From JBDTSW01 sp963807385 (lineage in GTDB: Bacteria; Actinomycetota; Thermoleophilia; Solirubrobacterales; 70-9): a stretch of DNA of 64,000 nt. Shown piece by piece: positions 24,112 through 33,107 of this stretch (position 1 is its first letter; each line of letters opens with the position of its first letter). The notes beneath the pieces were generated by a model that was not told the DNA's origin, ran no database searches, and was given only the letters and a program-made list of their open reading frames with translations. The position numbers were made by a program, and so were the translations under genes. The stretch lies in NCBI GenBank assembly GCA_963807385.1, contig CAWEBQ010000002.1:372001-436000 (forward strand), given 5' to 3'.

Positions 24112-26052
24112 ATGGCCGTGCAGGTGACTCTCCCCGATGGAACCGCGCTGGAGCTCGAGGACGGAGCCTCCGGGGCCGACGCTGCTGCCGCGATCGGGCC
24201 CGGGCTCGCCAAGGCGGCCCTGGCCGTGAAGGCTGACGGCGAGCTGCTGGATCTCACGGCGGAGCTCCCCGACGGCGCCGCCCTCGAGGTCGTAACCGAC
24301 CGCAGCCCGGAGGCCCTCGACCTGCTGCGCCACGACGCGGCGCACGTGCTCGCGACGGCCGTCGTCGAGTTGTTCCCAGGGACGAAGGTCTCCATCGGCC
24401 CTCCGATCGATGACGGCTTCTACTACGACTTCGAGTTTCCCGACGGCGCCGGCCCGACCGAGGACGACCTCGAGCGGATCGAGGAGAGGATGCGGGGACA
24501 CATCGAGGCCGACGAGGTCTTCGAGCGCTCCGAGGAGGGCGTGGCCGAGGCGCTCGAGCGCTTCCGGGTGGCCGAGGAGCCCTACAAGGTTGAGCTGATC
24601 GAGGACCTCGTCGCCGACGAGGGCACCGAGGAGGTCTCGCTCTACCGCAACGGTCCGTTCCTCGACCTCTGCCGCGGCCCGCACGGGCCCTCGACGGGGA
24701 GGATCAAGGCGATCAAGCTGAACTCGCTCGCCGGCGCCTACTGGCGCGGCGACGAGACCCGGCAGATGCTCACGCGCATCTACGGGACCGCCTTCTTCTC
24801 CGAGAAGGACCTGAAGGCTCACCTCGAGCGCCTTGAGCAGGCACGTGCGAACGACCATCGAAAGCTGGGCCCCGAGCTCGGCCTCTTTCGACTGCGCCCC
24901 GAGGCGCCGGGCATGCCCTTCTGGCTCCCGAACGGGACCGTGTTGCTGCGGCTGATCGAGGGAGAGGTGCGAAAGCACCTGCGCGCCGGTGGCTACGACG
25001 AGATCAAGACGCCCCAGATCATGGACACGGAGCTGTGGCATCGCTCCGGGCACTGGGACAACTACCGCGAGAACATGTTCTTCGCCGAGCCGTCCGAGCG
25101 CGACCGCGACTCCTCCGCTCGCTCGTATGCCGTAAGGCCGATGAACTGCCCGGGCGCCTGCCTCGTATTCGGCTCCGAGCGCCACTCCTACCGCGACCTG
25201 CCGCTGCGACTCGCCGAGTTCGGGTTGGTCTCCCGCTACGAGCGCGAGGGCGTCCTCCACGGCCTCCTACGCGTTCGCGCCTTCACCCAGGATGATGCCC
25301 ACGTCTACTGCACCCTCGAGCAGGCGCCCGCGGAGGTCATCGCGATCTGCGAAACGATCGATGCCCTCTACGAGCGCTTCGGCTTCGAGGAGGTGCGGGT
25401 CGAGCTCTCGACCAAGCCTGAGAAGGCGATCGGCAGCGACCAGCAATGGGAGGCGGCGACGAACGCGCTGCATCGCGCCCTCGAGATGCAGGGACGCGAC
25501 TACCAGCTGAACCCTGGCGACGGCGCCTTCTACGGCCCGAAGATCGACTTTCACGTGACCGACGCCATCGGCCGCTCGTGGCAGCTCGGCACCTGCCAGC
25601 TCGACTTCTTCATGCCCGAGCGCTTCGACCTCTCATACCAGGGCGAGGACAACGCCGAGCATCGCCCGGTGATGATCCATCGCGTTCTGCTGGGCTCGAT
25701 GGAGCGCTTCGCCGGCATCCTGATCGAGCACCACGGCGGGCGTTTCCCGACCTGGCTCGCCCCGGTCCAGGCCAAGGTGCTCCCGGTCGCCGACCGCCAC
25801 AACACATACGCGACCGAGGTCTTGGCGCAGCTCCGTGAGGCTGGCGTGCGCATCGAAGTGGACGAGCGCTCGGAGTCCGTCGGCCGGAAGATCCGCGACG
25901 CCGAGCTGTCGAAGGTGCCCTACATGCTGGTCGTGGGCGACAGGGAGCAGGAGGCCGGCGAGGTCGCCCTGCGCTCCCACGGGCAGGGCGATCTCGGCGC
26001 CCTTTCGCCCGCGGCCGCCTCCAGCGCGATCCTTGCCGAGGATCGGGCTTGA
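24112..26052 (+). CDS. thrS: Threonine--tRNA ligase
   Basis: 646 residues, full length. Order: TGS domain (about 1-62, VTLPDGTALELEDG), second additional/editing domain with HDAAHVLA and the late DLCRGPHGPSTG, class II core from about 245 with MNCPG at 344-348 (motif 2 region) and REGVLHGLLRVRAFTQDDAH, and the anticodon-binding domain from about 540 (KVLPVADRHNTYATEV). It attaches Thr to tRNA-Thr. It heads the run thrS-infC-DegT-rpmI-rplT, the common bacterial order apart from the extra gene. TAGCAT (24097-24102) is 9 bp upstream with no SD. No T-box fits in the 25-bp gap. Confidence 0.96.
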   Translation: MAVQVTLPDGTALELEDGASGADAAAAIGPGLAKAALAVKADGELLDLTAELPDGAALEVVTDRSPEALDLLRHDAAHVLATAVVELFPGTKVSIGPPIDDGFYYDFEFPDGAGPTEDDLERIEERMRGHIEADEVFERSEEGVAEALERFRVAEEPYKVELIEDLVADEGTEEVSLYRNGPFLDLCRGPHGPSTGRIKAIKLNSLAGAYWRGDETRQMLTRIYGTAFFSEKDLKAHLERLEQARANDHRKLGPELGLFRLRPEAPGMPFWLPNGTVLLRLIEGEVRKHLRAGGYDEIKTPQIMDTELWHRSGHWDNYRENMFFAEPSERDRDSSARSYAVRPMNCPGACLVFGSERHSYRDLPLRLAEFGLVSRYEREGVLHGLLRVRAFTQDDAHVYCTLEQAPAEVIAICETIDALYERFGFEEVRVELSTKPEKAIGSDQQWEAATNALHRALEMQGRDYQLNPGDGAFYGPKIDFHVTDAIGRSWQLGTCQLDFFMPERFDLSYQGEDNAEHRPVMIHRVLLGSMERFAGILIEHHGGRFPTWLAPVQAKVLPVADRHNTYATEVLAQLREAGVRIEVDERSESVGRKIRDAELSKVPYMLVVGDREQEAGEVALRSHGQGDLGALSPAAASSAILAEDRA

Positions 26053-26065
26053 GCGGATCGGCCTC

Positions 26066-26071
26066 TATACT
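26066..26071 (+). promoter_or_regulatory. Possible -10 box (TATACT) between thrS and infC
   Basis: TATACT in the 140-bp thrS-infC gap is the best -10 match there, without a clear -35. It would give the infC-rpmI-rplT genes their own transcript with a leader of about 110 bases. I found no recognisable L20 autoregulatory pseudoknot, though I could not fold the RNA. Confidence 0.35.
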
Positions 26072-26192
26072 CCGCCGGGATGCATGGCACCCACATCTCG
26101 TCGCGCCGCTGAGCGCCCGTGCCTTGCCGATCCCCGTCTCCCACGCGACAGCCGGTTAGCTCCTTCTTGAAGCCCGCCGCCAGCCGTTCCTA

Positions 26193-26858
26193 GTGCCCGT
26201 CCCGCGACGGTTCGACCGCCGGATGCCCGAGAGGGACCCGACCCGGATCAACGAGCGCATCCGGATGAAGGAGGTTCGCCTGATCGACGAGGAGGGCGAG
26301 CAGGTCGGCGTGATCCCGACCGATACCGCCCTCCAGATGGCGCGCGACCGCGACCTGGACCTCGTCGAGGTCGCGCCGGACGCACGCCCGCCGGTTTGCC
26401 GGCTCCTCGACTACTCGAAGTACAAGTACGAGCAGGAGCAGAAGGCGAAGGCCGCGCGCAAGCATCAGCAACAGGTAAACGTCCGGGAGATAAAGCTGCG
26501 CCCGAAGATCGCGGACCACGACTACGAGACGAAGAAGGGCCACGTCGAGCGTTTCCTGCGCCAGAAGGACAAGGTGAAGGTGACGATCATGTTCCGCGGC
26601 CGGGAGCAGGCGCACCCCGAGCGCGGACGCGCCCTACTGCAGCGTCTCTACGACGACATCACCGAGATCGCGACGATCGAGTCCGAGCCCCAGCAGGAGG
26701 GGCGGAACATGCACATGATGCTGGCGCCGAGCAAGGAGCTGCTCGCCCAGCAGCAGCGCGACACCTCCGATGGGGACGAGGCCACCGACGGCAGCGCCGC
26801 GAACGCGGAGGCGGCGGCGCCCGACCCCGCGTCCGCCTCCGACGAGGCCGCAGCCTAG
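26193..26858 (+). CDS. infC: Translation initiation factor IF-3
   Basis: 221 residues from GTG 26193 (ATG 26223 is the alternative). N-domain: RINERIRMKEVRLIDEEGEQ, VAPDARPPVCRLLDYSKYKYE; linker Lys-rich (KAKAARKHQQQVNVREIKLR); C-domain: HDYETKKGHVERFLRQKDKV, TIMFRGREQAHPERGR and the end of the fold at ESEPQQEGRNMHMMLAP. It binds the 30S subunit and checks the start codon. The last 45 residues are an Ala/Asp-rich tail beyond the usual fold, common in actinobacteria. A DegT-type enzyme follows 15 bp later instead of rpmI. Confidence 0.95.
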   Translation: MPVPRRFDRRMPERDPTRINERIRMKEVRLIDEEGEQVGVIPTDTALQMARDRDLDLVEVAPDARPPVCRLLDYSKYKYEQEQKAKAARKHQQQVNVREIKLRPKIADHDYETKKGHVERFLRQKDKVKVTIMFRGREQAHPERGRALLQRLYDDITEIATIESEPQQEGRNMHMMLAPSKELLAQQQRDTSDGDEATDGSAANAEAAAPDPASASDEAAA

Positions 26859-26873
26859 CCCCTCAGCCCGGCC

Positions 26874-28007
26874 GTGGATCAGCCGCAGATCCCGGTCTTC
26901 GACGTCGATCTCCGGCAGGAGGACCGCGACGCGGTGGCGGAGGTACTGCGCTCGGGCTGGCTCACGATGGGGCCCCGGACCGAGGAGTTCGAGCGGGCGT
27001 TCGCCGAGCATCTGGGCTGTGAGCACGTGGTGGCCGTTTCGAGCTGCACCGCCGCGCTTCACCTCGCCTTGCTCGCCGCCGGCGTCGGCCCGGGCGACGA
27101 GGTGATCGTCCCCTCGATCACCTTCGTCGCCACCGCGAACGCCATCCGCTACTGCGGGGCGACGCCGGTATTCGCCGAGATCGTGGGCGACGGCGACTTC
27201 GGGATCGACCCCGCCGACGTGGAGGCCCGGATCACCGACCGCACCAGCGCCGTCCTGCCGGTGCACTTCGGCGGCTACCCGGCCGCAATCGAATCCCTCC
27301 GCGGGATCTGCGAGGACAGGGGACTGGCGCTGGTCGAGGACGCCGCGCAGGCTCCTGCGTCCCGCGTAGCGGGAAGGAGCCTTGGGACCTTCGGCCTGGC
27401 CGGCTGCTTCAGCTTCTTCTCGAACAAGCCCCTCGGCGTGGGTGAGGGCGGCGCCCTCGCCACCGACTCGGCCGAGGTTGCAGCCCGTGCGCGGTCGCTG
27501 CGCTCGCATGGCATGACGGCGGGTACCTGGGATCGGCACAGGGGCCACGCCGAGACCTACGACGTGGTCGAGCTCGGCTTCAACTACCGGATCGACGAAC
27601 AGCGTTCCGCGATGCTGACCTCACGGCTAAAGCGGCTCCCGAGCGATATCAGGGCCCGCAACGCGCTGGTTGCCTCCTACCGGGAGAAACTGGCGACCCT
27701 CGATGGCCTGGAAGTGGCCTACGCCGACTTCGACCTGGCGGCCTCCTCGGGCTACCTCATGCTCGTCCTCTTATCGGATCCGGAGGCCCGGGCGGGGCTC
27801 CGGGCGCGCCTGCGCGACGACCACGGCGTCCAGACCACGGTGTTTCCCGCCGTCCATCAGTTCACCGCCTACCGTTCCCAGAAGAGCCCGGTCTCCCTGC
27901 CACGGTCGGAGGCCGCCGCCGCCGGCCACCTGGTCCTGCCGCTCTTTCCCCACATGTCAGAGGACACGCAGGACGCCGTTGTTGCGGCCCTTCGCGCCGG
28001 CACCTGA
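26874..28007 (+). CDS. DegT/DnrJ/EryC1/StrS-family PLP sugar aminotransferase
   Basis: 377 residues. VVAVSSCTAALHLALLAAGV, GDEVIVPSITFVATANAIRY and LVEDAAQAPAS carry the PLP-phosphate and ring contacts, and CFSFFSNKPLGVGEGGAL holds the Schiff-base Lys (K185). A late FNYRIDEQRSAM is also conserved. The family transaminates keto-sugar nucleotides (often for surface glycans or antibiotics) with Glu as donor. It lies between infC and rpmI, 15 bp after infC, so it probably shares their transcript. This is out of place for a sugar enzyme; the sugar-nucleotide genes of this window are 15 kb away. Confidence 0.9.
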   Translation: MDQPQIPVFDVDLRQEDRDAVAEVLRSGWLTMGPRTEEFERAFAEHLGCEHVVAVSSCTAALHLALLAAGVGPGDEVIVPSITFVATANAIRYCGATPVFAEIVGDGDFGIDPADVEARITDRTSAVLPVHFGGYPAAIESLRGICEDRGLALVEDAAQAPASRVAGRSLGTFGLAGCFSFFSNKPLGVGEGGALATDSAEVAARARSLRSHGMTAGTWDRHRGHAETYDVVELGFNYRIDEQRSAMLTSRLKRLPSDIRARNALVASYREKLATLDGLEVAYADFDLAASSGYLMLVLLSDPEARAGLRARLRDDHGVQTTVFPAVHQFTAYRSQKSPVSLPRSEAAAAGHLVLPLFPHMSEDTQDAVVAALRAGT

Positions 28008-28046
28008 TTCAACCCCGGGACCGCTCTGCTTCAATAGTCGGCCGCG

Positions 28047-28253
28047 ATGCCGAAGATGAAGACACATTCGGGCGCCAAGAAGCGCTTCCGCAAGACCGCC
28101 ACCGGCAAGATCATGGGCCGCCGCGCCTACTCGAGTCACATCCTGGAGAAGAAGTCTCCGAAGCGCAAGCGCCGCATGGCCAGGCCCGTCCACGTCAAGA
28201 AGGTGGACGAAAAGCGCGTGAACACCCTGCTCGGCACGCATAAGGGGGGCTGA
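28047..28253 (+). CDS. rpmI: 50S ribosomal protein bL35
   Basis: 68 residues, very basic: PKMKTHSGAKKRFRKTATGK, GRRAYSSHILEKKSPKRKRR and VNTLLGTHKGG, the full L35 pattern. ATG 28047 is preceded by a CAATAGT sequence 8 bp away that may act as an internal promoter. The rplT start is 2 bp after the stop. L35 is a small component of the large subunit. Confidence 0.97.
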   Translation: MPKMKTHSGAKKRFRKTATGKIMGRRAYSSHILEKKSPKRKRRMARPVHVKKVDEKRVNTLLGTHKGG

Positions 28254-28255
28254 GC

Positions 28256-28615
28256 ATGCCTCGGTCCACGAACGCGGTCGCGCGCAACCGCAGGCGCAAG
28301 AAGGTCCTCAAACAGGCCAAGGGCTACTACGGCCGTAAACACTCGTCCTACCGCTTCGCCAAGGAGCAGGTTCAGCGCTCCGGCAACTACGCCTACCGCG
28401 ACCGGCGGCGGCGCAAGCGCGACTTCCGCCGCCTCTGGATCGTCCGCATCAACGCCGCGGCGCGCGACGAGGGCATGAGCTACTCGGAGTTCATGCATGG
28501 CCTGAAGCTGGCCGAGGTCGAGGTCAACCGCAAGATGCTCGCCGATATCGCGGTCCACGATCGCGACGCGTTCCGCCGATTCACCGAGCTCTCCCGGGAG
28601 GCCACCGCTGCCTGA
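28256..28615 (+). CDS. rplT: 50S ribosomal protein bL20
   Basis: 119 residues, full length: RSTNAVARNRRRKKVLKQAK, GYYGRKHSSYRFAKEQVQRS, RDRRRRKRDFRRLWIVRINA and SYSEFMHGLKLAEVEVNRKM. L20 binds 23S rRNA early in 50S assembly and in many bacteria represses its own operon. Start ATG 28256, 2 bp after rpmI. An intrinsic terminator follows 32 bp after the stop. Confidence 0.97.
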   Translation: MPRSTNAVARNRRRKKVLKQAKGYYGRKHSSYRFAKEQVQRSGNYAYRDRRRRKRDFRRLWIVRINAAARDEGMSYSEFMHGLKLAEVEVNRKMLADIAVHDRDAFRRFTELSREATAA

Positions 28616-28646
28616 CGAACGGCGGATGGCAAGGAAGAATCTCCCG

Positions 28647-28672
28647 GGCGCCCAGCGAGGCGCCTTTTCTTT
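28647..28672 (+). terminator. Rho-independent terminator after rplT
   Basis: GGCGCC-CAGCGA-GGCGCC followed by TTTTCTTT, 31 bp after the rplT stop. Stem, loop and U-rich tail are all seen directly. It ends the thrS/infC-rplT transcript and separates it from the TrmH-pheST-arg run. Confidence 0.8.
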
Positions 28673-28763
28673 GCCATGAACCGATGCCAAGACGAGAATG
28701 ACTTGCGGCGGCTACGCCGCCTTACGTGCCAGTTTCATTACTAGAGCAACCCACCCAAACACC

Positions 28764-29486
28764 TTGATCACCAGTCCGCAGAACGACAAGCTGAAGCTCA
28801 TCCGCAAGCTCGCCGACGCGAAGCACCGCGAGCGCGAGGGGTTGTTCACGACCGAGGGAGAGGACCTGCTAGCCGCCGGCCTGGCAGCGGGCCGAACCCC
28901 CGCCGCGGTGCTCGTCGCCGAGGGGTCGGGCCTCGACGGCGAGGAGGTGGAGCGCGCGCTGCTGGACGCCGTCTCGACCCTCGGCTCCGGTACCCGCGCG
29001 ATAGCGATCTGGGAGCGGGTGTGGGCCGCGTCCACTGCGGCCCCCTGCGTCTACCTCCACGGCGTCGCGGATCCCGGGAACGTCGGGGCCGTGATCCGCT
29101 CGGCCGATGCTCTCATCGGGGGCACGGTGGTCCTCGGCCCCGGCTGTGCGGATCCGCATTCGCCGAAGGCGGTCCGGGCCAGCATGGGGTCGATCTTCGG
29201 GGTAGGGATCCTGCGCGGCAGCCTCGAGGAGACACCCGCGCCCCGCTTGGCCCTCCTCGCGCATGGCGAGCCGGCCCCGGGACCCGCCGCCACGGCCACG
29301 CTGTGCATCGGCTCCGAGCGGGACGGGCTGCCGGAGGAGGTCGTCTCGGGATGCGAAGCGAGTTGGACGATCCCGTTGCGTGCGGACGGCGCCGAGTCGC
29401 TGAACGTCGCGGCCGCGGCGGCGATCGCCCTGCAGCGGATATCGTCGGCCGGCGCCCCCGACACCGCCGGAGACGCCCCAAGCTGA
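28764..29486 (+). CDS. TrmH/SpoU-family RNA 2'-O-methyltransferase
   Basis: 240 residues from TTG 28764. The sequence after it, ITSPQNDKLKLIRKLADAKH, is the typical start of RNA methyltransferases of this class, so the in-frame ATG at 28698 (giving a poor-quality extension) is less likely. Substrate-binding domain to about 100, then the SPOUT knot: HGVADPGNVGAVIRSADAL, HSPKAVRASMGSIFGV, CIGSERDGLP and IPLRADGAESLNVAAAAAIA. It methylates a ribose in rRNA or tRNA using SAM. The stop overlaps the pheS start (TGATG), so translation is coupled. Such a gene next to pheST is common in bacteria. Confidence 0.9.
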   Translation: MITSPQNDKLKLIRKLADAKHREREGLFTTEGEDLLAAGLAAGRTPAAVLVAEGSGLDGEEVERALLDAVSTLGSGTRAIAIWERVWAASTAAPCVYLHGVADPGNVGAVIRSADALIGGTVVLGPGCADPHSPKAVRASMGSIFGVGILRGSLEETPAPRLALLAHGEPAPGPAATATLCIGSERDGLPEEVVSGCEASWTIPLRADGAESLNVAAAAAIALQRISSAGAPDTAGDAPS

Positions 29487-30592
29487 TGCTCGATGACGTC
29501 GCAAAGCTCCGCGCCGACGCCGAGGCCGCGATCGCGGCCGCGGCCGACGTCGGCGCGCTCGAGGACCTTCGGGTCCGGCTACTGGGCCGCAAGTCCGAGC
29601 TGACCGGAGTGCTGCGCGGGATCGGCGAGCTGCCGGCGGACCAGCGCGGACCGGTGGGCTCGGCGGCAAACGAGGCGCGCCAGGCGATCGATTCGGCCCT
29701 CGGCGCCCGCCTGGCCGGGCTCGAGGGCGGCGAGCTTGAGGCGCGGTTGGCCGCGGATGCGATCGACGTGACGCTGCCAGGCATCGCACCCGTCGCGCCC
29801 GGGCACCTGCACCTGATCACCCAGACGCGCCGCGAGATCGAGGACGTCTTCGTCGGCCTGGGGTACCGCGTCCTCGAGGGGCCGGAGATCGAGCACGACT
29901 ACTACAACTTCACCGCGCTCAACCATCCGCCGGGGCATCCCGCGCGGATGGTCCAGGACACCTTCTACATCGATCCCGCGACCCTGCCCGAGGGCGTCGT
30001 CAACGAGGATGCCCTACCGCCCGGGCCGATGGACGTCGTGCTGCGAACGCACACCTCCCCGATGCAGATCAGGGCGATGGAGTCGCAGGAGCCCCCGATC
30101 TTCGTCGTCGTGCCGGGCACCGTCTACCGTCGCGACTCGGACGCCACGCACACCCCGATGTTCTCCCAGGTCGAGGGCCTCGCCGTGGGCCCGGGGATCT
30201 CGCTGGCCGACCTCGCCGGCACGCTCGAGGAGGCCGCGCGGGCGCTGTTCGGCCCGGAGCGCCGCACCCGGCTGAAGCCGGACTACTTCCCGTTCACCGA
30301 GCCGAGCGTGCAGGTGGACGTCTCCTGCTTCGCCTGCGGAGGCACCGGCGAGCTCGCCGGTGCCGCCCGTGACCCCCTCTGCAAGGGAACCGGCTGGATC
30401 GAGATCCTGGGCGCCGGGATGGTTGATCCCAACGTCTTCGGCTTCGTGCGCGAGCGCGGATACGACCCGGAGACGACGCAGGGCTTCGCCTTCGGGATGG
30501 GCATCGAGCGGATCGCGATGCTGAAGCACGGCGTGCCGGATCTGCGGAAGTTCTTCGACAACGACGTGCGGATGCTGGGGCAGTTCCATTGA
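29486..30592 (+). CDS. pheS: Phenylalanine--tRNA ligase alpha subunit
   Basis: 368 residues from ATG 29486. An N-terminal coiled-coil (about 1-95, LEDLRVRLLGRKSELTGVLR) binds tRNA. The class II core has GPEIEHDYYNFTALNHPPGH (motif 1 region), VVLRTHTSPMQIRAM, VVPGTVYRRDSDATH (motif 2), a CFACGGTGE Cys loop, and FAFGMGIERIAMLKHG (motif 3). It forms the alpha2-beta2 enzyme with PheT, 55 bp downstream. Overlap with the methyltransferase stop shows one operon. Confidence 0.96.
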   Translation: MLDDVAKLRADAEAAIAAAADVGALEDLRVRLLGRKSELTGVLRGIGELPADQRGPVGSAANEARQAIDSALGARLAGLEGGELEARLAADAIDVTLPGIAPVAPGHLHLITQTRREIEDVFVGLGYRVLEGPEIEHDYYNFTALNHPPGHPARMVQDTFYIDPATLPEGVVNEDALPPGPMDVVLRTHTSPMQIRAMESQEPPIFVVVPGTVYRRDSDATHTPMFSQVEGLAVGPGISLADLAGTLEEAARALFGPERRTRLKPDYFPFTEPSVQVDVSCFACGGTGELAGAARDPLCKGTGWIEILGAGMVDPNVFGFVRERGYDPETTQGFAFGMGIERIAMLKHGVPDLRKFFDNDVRMLGQFH

Positions 30593-30647
30593 GCCCGGAC
30601 CTTCTACAGGAGAGAACTGGTGTGGAGCGAAGCGCGAGGACACCGCT

Positions 30648-33107
30648 GTGAGGGTGCCCCTCTCCTGGCTGCGCGAGTACGTCGACCCGGGCATGGGCGC
30701 GGACGAGCTGGCCGAGCTGCTGTCGATGCGGGCGGTGGACGTGGAGCGCGTCACACGTATCGGCGTCCCCTCCACAGACGGCTTCGTGATCGGCCGGGTC
30801 CTCTCCGCGGAGAAACACCCGAACGCCGACCGGCTCTCCGTCACCGAGGTGGACACCGGAGAGACGACGAGGACGATCGTCTGCGGCGCCCCCAACGTCG
30901 CCGCGGGCCAGACAGTGCCGGTCGGCCTGCCGGGCGCCGTCATGCCCGGCGGCATGGAGCTGGGCCAGGCCAAACTCCGTGGCGTCGTCTCCGACGGGAT
31001 GATCCTCTCGGAGACCGAGCTGGAGGTGGGGGAGGACTCCGACGGCATCATCGCCTTCGCCGAGGAGATCGCGCCTGGCACGCCGCTGGCCGAGGTCCTG
31101 CCGATCAGCGACGAGGTCCTGGAGCTCGATCTGAATCCGAACCGGATCGACCTCTTCGGCATCTACGGCGTGGCGCGCGAGGTGCACGCGCTCACCGGGG
31201 GCGAGCTGGCGCCGCCGCCGTGGAGGGAGGACGCCGAGCCCACGGGCGATGCACCGGTCGATCAACTCGCCTCCGTGACGGTCGAGGTTCCCGAACTGTG
31301 TCCGCGGTTCACGGCCCGCGCCTTCACCGGCGTCGCGGCGGGCCCCTCCCCGCTGTGGCTGAAGCAGCGCCTGCTCGCCGCGGGGCAGCGCCCGATCTCC
31401 AACGTCGTCGACATCACGAACTACGTGATGCTGCTCACCGCCCAACCCCTCCACGCCTTCGACCTCGACAAGGTGCCCGGCGGGGAGCTGATCGTCCGGG
31501 CGGCCCGCGACGGCGAGACGCTGACGACGCTCGACGACGTGGAGCGCTCCCTGGACGCCGAGACCGTCCTGGTCTGCGACCGGGACAGGCCGACTGGGAT
31601 CGCCGGGATCATGGGCGGCCAGGTCTCCGAGGTCTCGGAGGGGACCACGCGCGTCCTGCTGGAGGTCGCCGCCTGGGACGGCCCCAACATCATGCGCAGC
31701 GAGGGCGCCCTGGGCCTGCGCTCGGAGGCCTCGACCCGGTTCGAGAAGCAGCTCCACCCCGAGACCACCATCTGGGCCCAGCGCGTGGCCTCCCGCCTGA
31801 TGATCGAGCTCTGCGGCGCCGAGATGGCGCCGGGGACGATCGACGAGGCCGCCGAGGTCCCGGCGCCACACGTCGTGTCCATGCATGGAACGCGGCTCGA
31901 CTCCCTGCTCGGCGTCGAGGTACCGCGGGGGAGGGCGGTCGAGCACCTCGAGGCACTCGAGTTCGGGGTCGAGACGGTGGGCGAGGCGGACCTGGCGGCC
32001 ACGGTCCCGCTCCACCGGCACTACGACGTGACCCGCGAGGCGGACCTGATCGAGGAGGTCGGGCGACTCGAGGGCTTCGACCGCCTCCCGCGGCGCCTGC
32101 CCTCGTCACGGGAGCGCGTCGGCCGGCTCAGCCGCGAGCAGGCGCTGCGCCGCCGGGCCGAGGACGTCCTCTCCGACCTCGGCTTCGACGAGATCGTGGC
32201 CTGGCACTTCGGCACGCCGGCGTTGGCCGACGCGCTGCGGCTGCCGGCCGACGACCCGCGACGGCGCCAGGTCCGGACCGGTAACCCCCTCTCGGAGGAC
32301 CAGTCGGCGATGCGCACGACCCTCGCCGGGGGGCTCCTCGACGCTGCGCGCCACAACCTTGCCCGGGGCGCCGAGCGGGTATGCCTGTTCGAGTCCGGCC
32401 GCATTTACCTCCGCGAGGCGGCTCCCAGTGACCGTGGTCCGCTGGCGGGCGAGTTCCGGGGCGAGTTGGCCGCGCCCGCCCGGGAGCCGCATCGGCTGGG
32501 CGCGGTGGCCGTCGCCCCCCTGCGCGAGTCCGCCTGGCGCGGGGGCGAGCCTCCGCGCGGGTTCTACGCCCTGAAGGGTGCGCTCGAAGCCCTCTGTGAG
32601 CGATTGGCGGTTCCCGTCTCCGTCGAACCTGGCGCCCAGCCGTTCCTCCACCCGGGGCGTAGCGCCACGGTGCTCGTCGACGGAGCGGATGCCGGGTGGC
32701 TCGGCGAGCTTCATCCGCAGGTGGCCGCGGCGTGGGATATCCCCGCCGGAGCCGCTTTCGAGGTAAGCCTGGCGTCCGTGCTGGCCGCTTCGCGCGCCGG
32801 GGTCGAGCACTTCAAGGACGTGACCAGCTTCCCCGCCGTCCTGCGGGATCTGGCCGTCGTCGTGGACGAGGTGGTCCCGGCGCGTGCCGTGGAGTCGGCC
32901 GTCGCGAGCGGCGGTGGCGAGCTCCTGCATAGCGCGCGGATCTTCGACCTCTACCGCGGCGACCAGGTGGGCGAGGGGCGCAAGAGCCTGGCGCTCCGCC
33001 TGGAGTTCAGGGCACCCGACAGGACGCTTACCGACGACGAGGTCGCCGCCCGCCACGAGGCGATCCGGGTCGAGGTCGAGGCCCTGGGGGGCTCGTTGCG
33101 TGAGTGA
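30648..33107 (+). CDS. pheT: Phenylalanine--tRNA ligase beta subunit
   Basis: 819 residues from GTG 30648: VPLSWLREYVD opening, EMAP/tRNA-binding domain (about 38-150, VLSAEKHPNADRLSVTEVDT), B3/B4 editing domain (about 205-370, SNVVDITNYVMLLTAQPLHA), B5 domain (about 400-470), catalytic-like core (about 475-690, EASTRFEKQLHPE before it) and C-terminal anticodon-binding FDX-ACB (about 725-819, SFPAVLRDLAVVVDEVVPAR). The stop lies inside the argC start region, with an 8-base overlap, linking it to the arginine genes. Confidence 0.96.
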   Translation: MRVPLSWLREYVDPGMGADELAELLSMRAVDVERVTRIGVPSTDGFVIGRVLSAEKHPNADRLSVTEVDTGETTRTIVCGAPNVAAGQTVPVGLPGAVMPGGMELGQAKLRGVVSDGMILSETELEVGEDSDGIIAFAEEIAPGTPLAEVLPISDEVLELDLNPNRIDLFGIYGVAREVHALTGGELAPPPWREDAEPTGDAPVDQLASVTVEVPELCPRFTARAFTGVAAGPSPLWLKQRLLAAGQRPISNVVDITNYVMLLTAQPLHAFDLDKVPGGELIVRAARDGETLTTLDDVERSLDAETVLVCDRDRPTGIAGIMGGQVSEVSEGTTRVLLEVAAWDGPNIMRSEGALGLRSEASTRFEKQLHPETTIWAQRVASRLMIELCGAEMAPGTIDEAAEVPAPHVVSMHGTRLDSLLGVEVPRGRAVEHLEALEFGVETVGEADLAATVPLHRHYDVTREADLIEEVGRLEGFDRLPRRLPSSRERVGRLSREQALRRRAEDVLSDLGFDEIVAWHFGTPALADALRLPADDPRRRQVRTGNPLSEDQSAMRTTLAGGLLDAARHNLARGAERVCLFESGRIYLREAAPSDRGPLAGEFRGELAAPAREPHRLGAVAVAPLRESAWRGGEPPRGFYALKGALEALCERLAVPVSVEPGAQPFLHPGRSATVLVDGADAGWLGELHPQVAAAWDIPAGAAFEVSLASVLAASRAGVEHFKDVTSFPAVLRDLAVVVDEVVPARAVESAVASGGGELLHSARIFDLYRGDQVGEGRKSLALRLEFRAPDRTLTDDEVAARHEAIRVEVEALGGSLRE

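Noticed and set aside
30294..32021. 575-residue antisense frame opposite pheT
   Set aside because: Shadow of a well-conserved gene, with no motif of its own.
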